Notes: generated from the sequence alone by a model not told the origin. A stretch of DNA of 64,000 bases from Arcticibacterium luteifluviistationis (GCF_003258705.1 NZ_CP029480.1:2542001-2606000); one strand, 5' to 3'. Shown: positions 1-9,420, counted from the first letter of the stretch. A program made the numbers and translations.

Positions 1-840
1 ATCATTTATAAACCAGCCAAAGTTACTCCGCAAGGTGCTGCTGTGGTTATTCCTGACTCTTATGGGCATGCGGCTTTTGATGTAACGGGTAGAAAGCCGC
101 TGGTACAAACCTTCAAACAAGTAGCGAATTCTGAAAGATTCACAATAGGCGTCAATCATTTCAAATCTAAAGGTTCAATTTCTCCTGATTCACAAAATGT
201 AGCACAAGGTGATGGTCAAGGAAACAATAACTACCTCAGAACTCATCAATCTCAAGATTTACTCAATTGGTTAGCCACAAACCCTACTGCAGCTACCAAT
301 ACCGACATATTACTTCTAGGTGACTTTAATGCTTATGCTTTAGAAGACCCATTGACATATTTAGAAAGTAATGGCTATGTAAATCAATCTCCCCACGAAG
401 AGCACTCCTATACATTTTCAGGCATGTGGGGGGCTTTAGATCATGCCTTTGCCAGCAGTTCTCTAAACGCTAAAGTAACAGGCAGCACCATCTGGAATAT
501 TAACGGAGCCGAGCCTACAATTTTAGATTATAACACAGAGAATAAATCTGTTACACAAATAGTTAATTACTACAATAATGATGCGTTTAGAGCTTCTGAC
601 CATGACCCAGTACTTATTGGTTTAAACCTTACTGGTACCCCATGTGTGACTGATGTTGTTTTAGAATCAAGCATAACACTTTCTCAAGTTGCAGGAAATA
701 GCATTGTAGGAAAAACAAACAATGCTATTACGGCAGGTCAATCCATTGTGTACGATGCTAGTAATTTTATATTACTAGAGCCAGGTTTTTCAACAAAATC
801 AGGCTCAGTTTTCGAAACTAAACTGGTCGGTTGTAATTAA
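1..840 (+). CDS. Secreted endonuclease/exonuclease/phosphatase-family nuclease, 3' part only
   Basis: The reading frame is open from base 1, so the gene starts upstream of the window and only about 280 C-terminal residues are seen. The visible part has hallmarks of the ExeM/NucH-type extracellular nuclease fold: VNHFKSKGS, LLLGDFNAY followed by DP, and near the end of the domain SDHDPVLIGL, which carries the catalytic Asp-His pair. The last ~65 residues (CVTDVVLESS to LVGCN) look like the 3-coathanger stack domain found at the C-terminus of many secreted Bacteroidota proteins, including the phrase ILLEPGFSTKSGSVFE. It probably hydrolyses extracellular DNA or phosphodiesters. Its stop overlaps the stop of the convergent RidA-like gene by a few bases. 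The family is clear; the exact substrate is inferred. Confidence 0.85.
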   Translation: MIYKPAKVTPQGAAVVIPDSYGHAAFDVTGRKPLVQTFKQVANSERFTIGVNHFKSKGSISPDSQNVAQGDGQGNNNYLRTHQSQDLLNWLATNPTAATNTDILLLGDFNAYALEDPLTYLESNGYVNQSPHEEHSYTFSGMWGALDHAFASSSLNAKVTGSTIWNINGAEPTILDYNTENKSVTQIVNYYNNDAFRASDHDPVLIGLNLTGTPCVTDVVLESSITLSQVAGNSIVGKTNNAITAGQSIVYDASNFILLEPGFSTKSGSVFETKLVGCN

Positions 841-1280
841 TTCAAAGCAGCCATACATTCTATTTCCACTTTAGCACCTAATGGTAAGCTGACTTCCATA
901 GCACTTCTGGCTGGTTTATTTTCTGGAAAATACTTGACGTACGCTCCACTCATAGCACCAAATTCTGAAATATCTGCCAACATGCAGGTACATTTAATTA
1001 CTTTCTCAATAGAAGAACCATTTGCTTCTAATATCGTTTTGATGTTTTCCATGGTCTGAACCGTTTCCGCCTCTATCCCACCTTCTACGATAGAACCATT
1101 CGGTAAAGCACCTATTTGACCAGAAACATACAAAATGTCACCATATTTCACCGCTTGCGAATAGGGTCTATTAAGTTTTGCAAATTCTTCTGTTTGTAAA
1201 TAGGTTAAACTTGGTTTTTCAGGACTTTCGCAAGACCACATAGATAGCACTAAACCAAGAACCACAATCAACTTTTTCAT
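837..1280 (-). CDS. RidA-family (YjgF/YER057c) protein with a lipoprotein signal
   Basis: 147 residues. After residue ~27 the protein is a complete RidA domain (KYGDILYVSGQIG, then RPARSAMEVSLPLGAKVEIE near the end, containing the conserved Arg and Glu). RidA enzymes hydrolyse reactive imine/enamine intermediates and are normally cytosolic. Here the N-terminus MKKLIVVLGLVLSMWSC is a lipoprotein signal with Cys17 as the likely lipidation site, so the protein should be exported and membrane anchored. It is the last gene of a three-gene minus-strand operon with a dipeptide epimerase (18 bp away) and a P1-family peptidase, which suggests work on products of peptide or D-amino-acid breakdown. Family certain; the physiological role is inferred. 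Confidence 0.88.
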   Translation of the reverse strand: MKKLIVVLGLVLSMWSCESPEKPSLTYLQTEEFAKLNRPYSQAVKYGDILYVSGQIGALPNGSIVEGGIEAETVQTMENIKTILEANGSSIEKVIKCTCMLADISEFGAMSGAYVKYFPENKPARSAMEVSLPLGAKVEIECMAALN

Positions 1281-1298
1281 TCTAAATATTCGTTTTAA

Positions 1299-2405
1299 TT
1301 AAATCACCACTTTTGTTAATTTCTCTAAATAATCTGCTTTGACCTTTACGCCTAAACCTATTTTATCACTCAGACTTACAAGGCCATTTTTTCCATAAGT
1401 TATTCCCTCCAAAACTGGGTCTTCCTCAAACATGAGTGGCGTGTCAAAGTCTATAAATTTCACTTGTGAACTAGTCATAGCTAAATGAGCAGATGCCGTA
1501 AAACCGATACGAGACTCTAAAAAACCTCCTATTTGGAGAGCTATATTAGCTTCTTCAGCTAATTTGATGATTTTAATAGCTTTATATAAACCTGAAGATT
1601 TACCCAATTTAATATTGATAGCATCACAAGCGTCCAAACCTATCAGCCTTTCCGCATCATGATGGTCTAAACAAGACTCATCTGCCATAATAGTTATAGG
1701 GCTTACTTTTTTGATTTTTGGCAAAGCCATAAACTCCCACCTCGGTATGGGTTCTTCACAGTGTTGAATATTATATGGTGCTAAGGCTTCTAGAGTTTCT
1801 ATGGCCTCTGGAACAGACCAACCCTGATTGGCATCTAACCGCAAAGGAATAGTTAAGCCAATACTTGCTCTAATAGCTTGTATTCGTTTGACATCTTCCT
1901 GACCATTTTTCCCCAGCTTCACTTTAATAACTTCAAAACCTCGCTCTTTAATTTCTAAAGCATCGGCCGCCATTTCATCGGCATCTCCTATGCTTACGGT
2001 ATAATCTGTTTTAAGTTCTCGCTTCTTTTCGGCACCCAAAAACTTATAAAGAGGAAGATTTGCCGCTTGAGCAGCAATATCATAAAGAGCGATATCAAAA
2101 GCACTTTTAATGCTCGTATTTCCATAAATGGTTTTATCCATTTGGACGGTACATTGGCCCAAGTCTAAGGGGTTTTTCCCCTTTAAAACTTTAGCTAAAT
2201 ACTGACCTACCACAAAGCAAGTTTCCATGCTTTCGCCATTTATTGGCAAAAATGGACTACACTCTCCAATGCCTTCTAAACCCGAGTTCGTGTATATTTT
2301 GACTATTATATTATCGGCATACTTCATTTCTCCCAAGGAGATAACAAAGGGCTTTTTAAGTTTTATTGGAGACTTGAAAATCTCAATCTTGCTTATCACC
2401 ATCAT
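1299..2405 (-). CDS. Dipeptide epimerase, enolase superfamily (L-Ala-D/L-Glu epimerase-like)
   Basis: 368 residues with the full muconate-lactonizing-enzyme subgroup layout: N-terminal capping domain, then a (beta/alpha)7-beta barrel with the KxK base (VIKVKLGKNG, near residue 160), metal ligands in RLDANQGW, HCEEPIPRW and IMADESC, and the second catalytic Lys in INIKLGKSSG. These features fit dipeptide epimerases, which invert the stereocentre of dipeptides such as L-Ala-D-Glu during peptidoglycan recycling. The start codon shares one base with the stop of the upstream P1 peptidase gene (TAATG), so the two are translationally coupled. No signal peptide is visible, so it acts in the cytoplasm. 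The exact dipeptide cannot be read from sequence. Confidence 0.88.
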   Translation of the reverse strand: MMVISKIEIFKSPIKLKKPFVISLGEMKYADNIIVKIYTNSGLEGIGECSPFLPINGESMETCFVVGQYLAKVLKGKNPLDLGQCTVQMDKTIYGNTSIKSAFDIALYDIAAQAANLPLYKFLGAEKKRELKTDYTVSIGDADEMAADALEIKERGFEVIKVKLGKNGQEDVKRIQAIRASIGLTIPLRLDANQGWSVPEAIETLEALAPYNIQHCEEPIPRWEFMALPKIKKVSPITIMADESCLDHHDAERLIGLDACDAINIKLGKSSGLYKAIKIIKLAEEANIALQIGGFLESRIGFTASAHLAMTSSQVKFIDFDTPLMFEEDPVLEGITYGKNGLVSLSDKIGLGVKVKADYLEKLTKVVI

Positions 2406-3526
2406 TATTCTTTTAAGCCTTCATGCTTTTTCATTATTTCCAAAACTTTATCTATTGGTAAAGCTTTGATTTCATGCCCATCTCTGCCAACCGTAGTTTC
2501 TGCTCCAAATAATGAATTATAAATTGCTTCCTGTGTAGCTTCAATAGTTGCAAGAAACAAAGGTGTCATGGCTCCATTTTTCAAAAAACTGTTTTGCATG
2601 ATGGGAGATTGACTATTATTTGAAATCAAATTTTCCTTTGCGGTGGAAACCGCTATCACATAATCTCCGCTACCGTTTGAGGCTATTCCTCCTGTTTTTG
2701 CTAAACCCATAATGGCCCTTTTAGCCATTCTTTCCAAATTTCTCGCATCCACAGGAGCATCTGTCATTACCACCATCATACAGGAGCCATCTACATCATA
2801 AGTATAAGCTCTTGGATAATTATCTAATTCTTTCGCTATTGGTACGCCATTAAGTTCAAAAACGCCACCAAAGTTGGTTTGAACCAAAACCCCTACTGTA
2901 TAACCACCGAGGTTTTCAGGAATAACTCTTGACGAGGTTCCTATTCCTCCTTTGTACTGGAAACAGACTGTTCCTGTGCCTGCACCCACATTTCCTTCCG
3001 CTACTTTGCCCGATTCTGCATTTTTTAATGCAGCCAGCACATGTTCTTCTTTTACATGCCTTCCTCTTATGTCATTTAGGTAGCCGTCATTGGTCTCTCC
3101 TACTACCGAATTAACCGAACCTACATTTTCGTTTCCTGGCTGCGTAATGGTATGTGTAATCAATGCCTCTGTAGCTGCCGCTACACTTAGGGTATTGGTA
3201 AGTATAATTGGTGTTTCAATATTACCTAATTCCTTTACTTGGCTATATCCTGCTAACTTTCCGTAACCATTTCCTATATAAATAGCAGCAGGTACTTTCC
3301 ATTGATAAACGCCTTTATCATGAGGCAAGATAGCCGTAACGCCCGTTCGTATGCTATCGCCAATAGAAAGCGTGGTATGCCCTACTTTAACACCAGCCAC
3401 ATCTGTTATGGCGTTGTGCTTACCAGGTTTTAAAACACCTACTTCAATGCCGTAATCTCTCAAACGAGGTTTCTGAGAAAACGTACTAATAGAGAACAGT
3501 AAAAATATAGGAATTAATAATCGCAT
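2405..3526 (-). CDS. P1 family peptidase (DmpA/BapA-like N-terminal-nucleophile aminopeptidase)
   Basis: 373 residues beginning with a cleavable signal peptide (MRLLIPIFLLFSISTFSQ), so it acts in the periplasm or outside. The DmpA fold is recognised from the N-terminal RDYGIEVGVLKPGKHNAITDVAGVKVGH, the SVVGETNDG segment and IASNGSGDY, where the Gly-Ser bond is the family's self-cleavage site and the Ser becomes the N-terminal nucleophile. Members are aminopeptidases, D-aminopeptidase/esterases or beta-peptidases. First gene of the operon with the epimerase (1-base overlap) and the exported RidA-like protein, so the operon probably salvages short or unusual peptides. No exact TAnnTTTG box precedes it; TACTTTG about 20 bases upstream is a near match. 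Confidence 0.9.
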   Translation of the reverse strand: MRLLIPIFLLFSISTFSQKPRLRDYGIEVGVLKPGKHNAITDVAGVKVGHTTLSIGDSIRTGVTAILPHDKGVYQWKVPAAIYIGNGYGKLAGYSQVKELGNIETPIILTNTLSVAAATEALITHTITQPGNENVGSVNSVVGETNDGYLNDIRGRHVKEEHVLAALKNAESGKVAEGNVGAGTGTVCFQYKGGIGTSSRVIPENLGGYTVGVLVQTNFGGVFELNGVPIAKELDNYPRAYTYDVDGSCMMVVMTDAPVDARNLERMAKRAIMGLAKTGGIASNGSGDYVIAVSTAKENLISNNSQSPIMQNSFLKNGAMTPLFLATIEATQEAIYNSLFGAETTVGRDGHEIKALPIDKVLEIMKKHEGLKE

Positions 3527-3663
3527 ATTAAGGAAATAATGTATCTAGACTCAAAGTAAGTCAGATTAGCTGCAATATCGTTTTACACCAAAGCAAATTT
3601 GGAATTTGCAGAAAACAGTCCAATAAAAAGTAGGAGTAATACAAAAGGGACAGAAGTAATAAA

Positions 3664-3700
3664 ATAAAAAATCGGCCTGGAAATGATATCCAAGCCGATT
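3664..3700 (-). terminator. Rho-independent terminator after the OmpA-family gene
   Basis: An 11-bp stem (3670-3680 with 3690-3700, one G-T wobble, 9-base loop) is followed in the minus direction by a T-rich run. It lies 36 bases past the stop of the PorE-like gene and should end that transcript before the next minus-strand operon. Confidence 0.8.
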
Positions 3701-3735
3701 CTAAACCTTAACCCTAAACTATGAAAAAATATATC

Positions 3736-6033
3736 TTAATCTTTTTTTACTGTTGGCTCATTTACGTTCAAAATCTTGAACTCTGTTCGCCTATTTAATT
3801 GATGTTTTCCCTCGCTGCAATCCACTCCATCACTACATCCATTTACTAACATGGCCTCACCATAACCGCTTGCTAAAAGTCTACCTTCTGATATTCCTCT
3901 TTTAGCTAAATAAGCTACCACAGCTTTTGCTCTGTTGTCAGATAAAGCCTGATTAAAATCAGTACCTGACCTGCTATCTGTATGAGACCTAATTTCAATT
4001 GCCATGTTTGGATACTTCTTTAAAATTGGTAGAAGAGTATTATCCAATTCCTTTCTGGCGTCTTTCCGAATCTCTGATTTACCGTAGTTATAGTAAATGT
4101 TTTCGATTCTAAATATATCACCTTCAGCAATCATGCCAAGATTCTGTTCGTAGGTAGTATTTTCCTTTCTTTTTGCCTTTACTTTACCTATTTGCTCCGT
4201 ATTTGTAGCATATTTTTCCTTAACAGCAGAAACTACGTATTTACCCTTCTTTATAGGCTGAAACTCATATCTACCATCTTTTCCTGTAATAACTGACTCT
4301 GTAGACTCGTCTCTAGTGTTAGTCAAAACCACCGTAGCACCAGCAATTGGCTCATTTGTCAATTCTGACCTAATTACTCCTTTTACTAGCGGTAATTTGG
4401 ATGCTATAAGGTTAATTTTAAGCTCTGCATTCCCTTCTTCAGTTATGTACATATTCTCATACCCTATAGAATTAGATTCGTAACCTTCCATGAAGGCATT
4501 AAAATTATAATCTAAGCCTGTACCCATGCAGATATTTATTTCTCCACTGCCATCGGTCTTATGTAATTCTTGATTTATACCATTTTTAATTAGCCTCACT
4601 TCTGCTCCAGGTAGCAACTCATTTGTATTTGCATCATATACCATAAGTTTAAGCTCACGGCACTTTCTGCCAAAGGCATAAATATCATCATCGGAGTAAC
4701 CTGTTTTTCTGTTAGAAGCAAAAAAACCAGAGTTTCTAGCACCGTCTGTAATCAAACTAAAATCGTCTTTTTCTGAATTTATTGGAGAACCTAAATTTTC
4801 AGGAAGTGAAACAGCTCTATCATTCTCTAATTCTACATAAAAAACATCCAAACCACCTAAACCTGCATGTCCGTCAGAAGCAAAGTAGATATTATCAAAC
4901 TCATCAATAAATGGAAACATTTCATTTCCTTCAGAGTTAATATCTCTTCCCATGTTTTTAGGATTACCCCAGTTCCCTCCATTATACTCTACCACATAAA
5001 TATCTGTCCCTCCATAACCACCCGGCATGTCAGAAACAAAATACAATTTCGTATTTCCCATGTTTAAAGATGGATGCCCGCAGGAATACTCATCAGAATC
5101 AAACGGAAGTTCATCTATATGATCCCATTTACTTCCGTCAAATTTGGCAGAATATAGCTTTAGCTTATTGATACCATCTTCACTCTTTTCTGTCTTATTT
5201 CCGATGTAATTATTTCTTGTAAAAATGACCTGTTTTTGGTCACTAAAGAAAGTTACCGGCCCTTCATGATATTTTGAATTCAGTTTTTTACTAAATCCCT
5301 CCAAACCTTCACTTAAGGCTGCAATAGACCCACCTTTACCACTTTTAGATAACGATGCCACCGTTTTACCTTTATAGTTTATAGATAATTTAGTGGTGTC
5401 AGGATATTCAAACAAATCCAAAAAGGGTGTTTGATTATTCATAAAAACACGCTTAATAAACTTATCTTCTTCCCTAGCCGAAACAAAAACTAAGCCCTTC
5501 CCAAAGTATACTGGACTAAAGTCTGCCTGACTTGAATTAATAGCGTCTAGGTATTTCACCTGATATAAGGATGAATCTCTTGCAAAAGTTGACCTATCCA
5601 TATAGGCTACCGTAAAATTCTTAGCTCTTAAGTCACTGCTTTGACGCTCTCCGTAAAGCGAATAATATTTCTGCGACTCTCTATATTTTGAATTACTAGC
5701 AAGAACCTGTGCGAAATTCAGGTACTCTTTGCTATCCAAAATACTTTCATGATTTTTAAAAAGAATTCTGTAGACCCTTTCAGCATTAGTATGGTCTTGA
5801 AGCTTCTTATAACAAAAAGCTAGTTTTGATAAACCTTCAGGAAGGTCTTCATCATCTGGTTTTGCACTTTCTACAAAACCCTCATAATTCTTAATGGCTT
5901 CCACATAGCTTAATCTCTCAAAATTACGGTTACCCGCTTTCAAGCTAGCCTGTGAAAATGACTGAAAAACTATTAGAGTAAAAAGGGTTAATAGTCCAGC
6001 ACATTTCTTCAACATGGACGTTCTTATATTCAT
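3736..6033 (-). CDS. OmpA-family outer-membrane protein with TPR, PD40 propeller and carboxypeptidase-regulatory domains (PorE-like)
   Basis: 765 residues. A signal peptide occupies roughly 1-27. Domains in order: TPR-like helical repeats (~30-150), a beta-propeller of PD40/WD40-like repeats (~165-470; FVSDMPGGYGGTDIYVVE, FASDGHAGLGGLDVFYVE, FASNRKTGYSDDDIYAFG), carboxypeptidase-regulatory-like beta-sandwiches (~475-640; PLVKGVIRSELTNEPIAGA), and an OmpA C-terminal peptidoglycan-binding domain (~645-755; IEIRSHTDSRSGTDFNQALS). This is the domain order described for PorE, a periplasmic component of the type IX secretion system that binds peptidoglycan. Bacteroidota genomes hold many paralogues of this kind and no porP/sprF gene sits beside it, so membership of the T9SS is plausible, not shown. 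A strong terminator follows. Confidence 0.85.
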   Translation of the reverse strand: MNIRTSMLKKCAGLLTLFTLIVFQSFSQASLKAGNRNFERLSYVEAIKNYEGFVESAKPDDEDLPEGLSKLAFCYKKLQDHTNAERVYRILFKNHESILDSKEYLNFAQVLASNSKYRESQKYYSLYGERQSSDLRAKNFTVAYMDRSTFARDSSLYQVKYLDAINSSQADFSPVYFGKGLVFVSAREEDKFIKRVFMNNQTPFLDLFEYPDTTKLSINYKGKTVASLSKSGKGGSIAALSEGLEGFSKKLNSKYHEGPVTFFSDQKQVIFTRNNYIGNKTEKSEDGINKLKLYSAKFDGSKWDHIDELPFDSDEYSCGHPSLNMGNTKLYFVSDMPGGYGGTDIYVVEYNGGNWGNPKNMGRDINSEGNEMFPFIDEFDNIYFASDGHAGLGGLDVFYVELENDRAVSLPENLGSPINSEKDDFSLITDGARNSGFFASNRKTGYSDDDIYAFGRKCRELKLMVYDANTNELLPGAEVRLIKNGINQELHKTDGSGEINICMGTGLDYNFNAFMEGYESNSIGYENMYITEEGNAELKINLIASKLPLVKGVIRSELTNEPIAGATVVLTNTRDESTESVITGKDGRYEFQPIKKGKYVVSAVKEKYATNTEQIGKVKAKRKENTTYEQNLGMIAEGDIFRIENIYYNYGKSEIRKDARKELDNTLLPILKKYPNMAIEIRSHTDSRSGTDFNQALSDNRAKAVVAYLAKRGISEGRLLASGYGEAMLVNGCSDGVDCSEGKHQLNRRTEFKILNVNEPTVKKD

Positions 6034-6121
6034 TTTCCTATTAGGATTTGCACATTTACTTTAAACCAAAAGCCGTGCCAAAATCCTAAACCAATAAGAA
6101 AACATTGAACTACGCCTACCT

Positions 6122-7453
6122 CTATTTCGGCGAATATGTTACTTCTAAAAGCTGAGAAGTACTTTTATCAATTTTAAAATTTTCTGAAATTCTATAACCT
6201 AGAAGCCAAACTATCTCCCTATCGGAACATAATACCATGACTTTCTCTTTCTCAGAAACAGGTACTTTTTCATCAATTAAGAAGTCAGAAACCTTCTTTT
6301 TCCCTTTCATACCAAAGGGTTGAAACACATCCCCTTTTTGCCATTTCCTGAGTTTGAGCGGGTAGTTTAATTTGGCAACATTTAGAAAAGCCTTTGTAGG
6401 TTTTATCAACTCTTCTTTAGAAGGTAAATCAGAAAATACTTTGAATTTTAAGTTTCCAAAGATACACTCGACATCTTCAGAATCATTTGGAATCTCAATG
6501 TCAAGCATTTCCGTCTTCTGACTTATCAAAGTCACAATCACCGTTTCACGGTCAATCAAGAGACGATGGCTGGCACTAAAAAACTGACTTCCACTTAAAC
6601 TCTCTTTTGATGCTAAAACAGATATCGTAGTATCATAATTAAAACCAAGTTCTTCCAGCCAAAACTCTACTAAAGTGGCTTTACTTTCATCAAAAAACAC
6701 ATCCGAAGCTATGCTTATACTATCCTCAGTAGTTTTTAAATAATCTCTTTTAAATACAAGCAGCTCATTTTTTATATAATCCAAAGCATTAGTAACCCGA
6801 GAGCTAGTATGATGAAAGTTCTCAACCACTTTTGGGTTAAGCTTTTCCAACAAAGGAATTACATGATGCCTAACATGATTCCTATTATACTTGTCAGAGG
6901 CATTAGAACTGTCCTCTCTCCAAGGAATCCCTTCCTGCTCCGCAAAAGCCTTAATATCATCTTTCTTAGCGAATAATAAGGGACGGATAACCCTATCAGT
7001 CTTTGGCAAAATCCCCTTCAATCCGCTCAGTCCAGTACCACGAGTCAAATTTAAAAGAGCGGTCTCCAGCGAATCCTGAGCATGATGTGCAGTAGCTATC
7101 CATTGAAGTTTATGCTTTTTTAATAAGCCTTCAAACCAAGTATACCTAAGGTCACGAGCAGCCATTTCCATAGAAATCTTTTGTTCTGCCGCATAACCTA
7201 AAGTGTCAAATTTTATCGTTTCAAACTTAATGCCTCGTTGACTACAATAAGCCTTTATTAACTCTTCATCACCATCAGAATGTTCCCCACGGAGTGAAAA
7301 GTTACAGTGAGCCACCACCACCTTATATTTGGTACCCTCAAAAAGACGTAACATGCACATAGAATCCACGCCTCCACTAACTGCGAGTAAAAGCCCATCA
7401 AATTCAGAAATTTTGATGGTGGTCTTAAGGTATGTTAAAAAGGGAATCTCCAT
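6122..7453 (-). CDS. tilS: tRNA(Ile)-lysidine synthetase
   Basis: 443 residues from the chosen ATG at 7453. The P-loop SGGVDS is at residues 26-31, followed by TAHHAQDSLETALLNLTRGTG, the ATP-pyrophosphatase core. The C-terminal part (KLRKWQKGDVFQPFGMKGKKKVSDFLID) is the TilS C-terminal domain. TilS converts cytidine 34 of the AUA-reading tRNA(Ile) to lysidine and is essential. The frame is open up to 7513, but starting there would put 20 non-conserved residues in front and run through the TAnnTTTG box at 7476-7483; the ATG at 7453 places MEIPFLTYL directly before the catalytic domain and leaves a leader of about 20 bases. It is divergent from the OstA-like gene. Confidence 0.93.
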   Translation of the reverse strand: MEIPFLTYLKTTIKISEFDGLLLAVSGGVDSMCMLRLFEGTKYKVVVAHCNFSLRGEHSDGDEELIKAYCSQRGIKFETIKFDTLGYAAEQKISMEMAARDLRYTWFEGLLKKHKLQWIATAHHAQDSLETALLNLTRGTGLSGLKGILPKTDRVIRPLLFAKKDDIKAFAEQEGIPWREDSSNASDKYNRNHVRHHVIPLLEKLNPKVVENFHHTSSRVTNALDYIKNELLVFKRDYLKTTEDSISIASDVFFDESKATLVEFWLEELGFNYDTTISVLASKESLSGSQFFSASHRLLIDRETVIVTLISQKTEMLDIEIPNDSEDVECIFGNLKFKVFSDLPSKEELIKPTKAFLNVAKLNYPLKLRKWQKGDVFQPFGMKGKKKVSDFLIDEKVPVSEKEKVMVLCSDREIVWLLGYRISENFKIDKSTSQLLEVTYSPK

Positions 7454-7475
7454 AGTTTTATAGGACGTAATGCCA

Positions 7476-7483
7476 CAAAAATA
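7476..7483 (-). promoter_or_regulatory. Bacteroidota -7 box for tilS
   Basis: TATTTTTG on the minus strand matches TAnnTTTG exactly and lies 22 bases before the chosen tilS start. It is nearly back to back with the box of the opposite gene. Confidence 0.6.
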
Positions 7484-7486
7484 CGC

Positions 7487-7494
7487 TAATTTTG
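7487..7494 (+). promoter_or_regulatory. Bacteroidota -7 box for the OstA-like gene
   Basis: TAATTTTG matches TAnnTTTG exactly. A possible TTG start codon at 7492 lies inside this box, so it cannot be in the transcript if the box is used; the start is therefore placed downstream, at 7522. Confidence 0.55.
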
Positions 7495-7521
7495 CGGAGC
7501 AATTTCTTAACAATTCTGTAC

Positions 7522-9309
7522 TTGAGATATATACTTTTTGTATTTGTATTCCTTAGCTCTAGCCCACTTTGGGCTCAGAAACCGCTAAACCCAGCTATTG
7601 ACAAAGGACCAAAGTCTACCATTCAACTTATCAAAGCTGACTCCTTAGTAGTAAATTCTGGGGAGAGTCAGAATAGGACTTTCTATGGTGATGTGCAGTT
7701 TTTACACCGTGGCGTTTACATGAATTGCCGAAAAGCTATTCATAATTCAGGAACTAATAATCTGGTAGCTTATGGTAAAATCAAGATCAACCAAGGAGAT
7801 ACATTGACCATAACTGGTGATACACTCTATTACGATGGTAACACAAGAATTGCCAAAATTCAAGGTAAAAGAGTCATTATGACCGATGATGAGATGACGC
7901 TAGAGTCTACCAAGATGAATTATAATCTTAATACCGACTTAGCTTACTATTCAGCCCCTGGTGTAATTCATCAAGACTCCATTCAGCTTAGTAGCAAAAC
8001 AGGTTACTATAACACTACCACCAAGATTTTCAATTATTTCGGTGATGTGGAAATACTTCACCCTGATTTTGTGCTTTGTACAGATTCCCTCGACTATAAT
8101 AGCATAACCAAAAGAGCTGACTTTATATCATACACTACCATAACCTCCCCAGACGGCGACCTCTCCGCTACAGAGGGCTACTATTATACTGATACCCGAA
8201 AGTCAAAATTCTACGGGCGTTCTTTAGTTGAAAATCAAGAATACACCTTAGAGGCCGATACCCTAAATTTTGACATGCTAACAGAAGAAGGCTTTGGTAT
8301 TGGCAATGTCGCTTTCTTTAGTAAAAAAGACAGTTTGTTTTTAAATGGAGATTTTGGAGAGAAAATAGCATCCCAAAGACTTACTAAAATGACAGGCAAC
8401 ACGCTAATGCGTTCTGTCACTGATGGCGATACATTGTATTTAAGAGCAGATTATATATATGCTTATCAGAATATTGACGACGTTGTCAAAAAAACAATAA
8501 CTATTGATAGTATTATAGTTACAGACAGTCTTTCTACAGATTCATTGCTAACTGTTTCCATAAACGATAGTATCTCACTTGAAGATATCCTACCGACCGT
8601 AACATTAGACCCTACATATATCGATAGTACCCAAAACATCGCCATTACAGACACTTCGACTATTACTTCGCCACAAGATTCTACTAAATCTGAAGTAAAC
8701 AAAATACAACTAATTATAGCCCATGGAGGCGTTAAAATTTATCGTAACGATTTTCAAGCAATTTGTGACTCACTCAATTACAACCTGGTAGACTCCATCA
8801 TTACTTTCATTAGAAAACCTATTATTTGGAGTGGAGATAGCCAATTAGAAGGTGATACCATTACAGCCAATATGGTCAATAATAAGATTAAGAATATGTT
8901 TCTTAATCAAAATAGCTTTGTGGTAGCCAAAGACTCCTCCGGTAACTTTAATCAAATTAAGGGTAGAGAAATATTAGCCTTCTTTGATAACGAAACTAGA
9001 ATTAAACAAGTAGATGTGGATGGCAATGGAGAAAGCATTTATTATGCTCTAGATGATTATAATAAACTCATAGGTTTAAATAGAGTTCAATGCGGTACAA
9101 TGCGATTGAACTTTATCGACAGAAAAGTAAAACGCATTTCTTTTATGGGAAGCCCTGAGTCAAAACTAATACCGCCATTTGAAATAAAAAGCGAGCAAAA
9201 AGAGCTCCCTAACTTTTCTTGGAAAATCGATACTAAACCTACAAAAGAACAGGTCATTGGCTCAAATTTTGCTGTATTTCCAGCGAGTGAAGAACCTAAA
9301 AAAGAGTAA
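7522..9309 (+). CDS. OstA/LptA-like lipopolysaccharide transport protein
   Basis: 595 residues from a TTG codon at 7522, giving MRYILFVFVFLSSSPLWAQ, a clean signal peptide. No ATG is available before the mature domain. The body is made of repeated beta-strand units typical of the OstA-like/LptA fold (YGDVQFLHRGVYMNCRKAIH, YGKIKINQGDTLTITGDTLYYDG, YFGDVEILHPDFVLCTDSLDYN), in which strands stack into a jelly roll that carries lipid A or LPS across the periplasm. Residues ~325-395 form a Ser/Thr/Asp-rich insertion without repeat character, followed by a further domain (GVKIYRNDFQAICDSLNYN). The length fits the long OstA-like proteins of Bacteroidota. TTG 7492 is the alternative start but lies in the promoter box. 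Confidence 0.85.
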   Translation: MRYILFVFVFLSSSPLWAQKPLNPAIDKGPKSTIQLIKADSLVVNSGESQNRTFYGDVQFLHRGVYMNCRKAIHNSGTNNLVAYGKIKINQGDTLTITGDTLYYDGNTRIAKIQGKRVIMTDDEMTLESTKMNYNLNTDLAYYSAPGVIHQDSIQLSSKTGYYNTTTKIFNYFGDVEILHPDFVLCTDSLDYNSITKRADFISYTTITSPDGDLSATEGYYYTDTRKSKFYGRSLVENQEYTLEADTLNFDMLTEEGFGIGNVAFFSKKDSLFLNGDFGEKIASQRLTKMTGNTLMRSVTDGDTLYLRADYIYAYQNIDDVVKKTITIDSIIVTDSLSTDSLLTVSINDSISLEDILPTVTLDPTYIDSTQNIAITDTSTITSPQDSTKSEVNKIQLIIAHGGVKIYRNDFQAICDSLNYNLVDSIITFIRKPIIWSGDSQLEGDTITANMVNNKIKNMFLNQNSFVVAKDSSGNFNQIKGREILAFFDNETRIKQVDVDGNGESIYYALDDYNKLIGLNRVQCGTMRLNFIDRKVKRISFMGSPESKLIPPFEIKSEQKELPNFSWKIDTKPTKEQVIGSNFAVFPASEEPKKE

Positions 9310-9420
9310 TCGAACTCCGTTATTCAGAATTTATTGTTAAAAAACCAAAAAAAACTAGTTAACGGACAACCTTTTCATTCTTTTCTACGTCTATAAGGGA
9401 AAGAAAGAGTTTTTTTTCTA

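Noticed and set aside
3721-3798. A short plus-strand frame starting MKKYILIFFYCWLIYVQNLE with an upstream leader-like AACCTTAACCC.
   Set aside because: It ends after 25 codons and lies on the opposite strand inside the conserved 3' end of the PorE-like gene; no promoter box precedes it.
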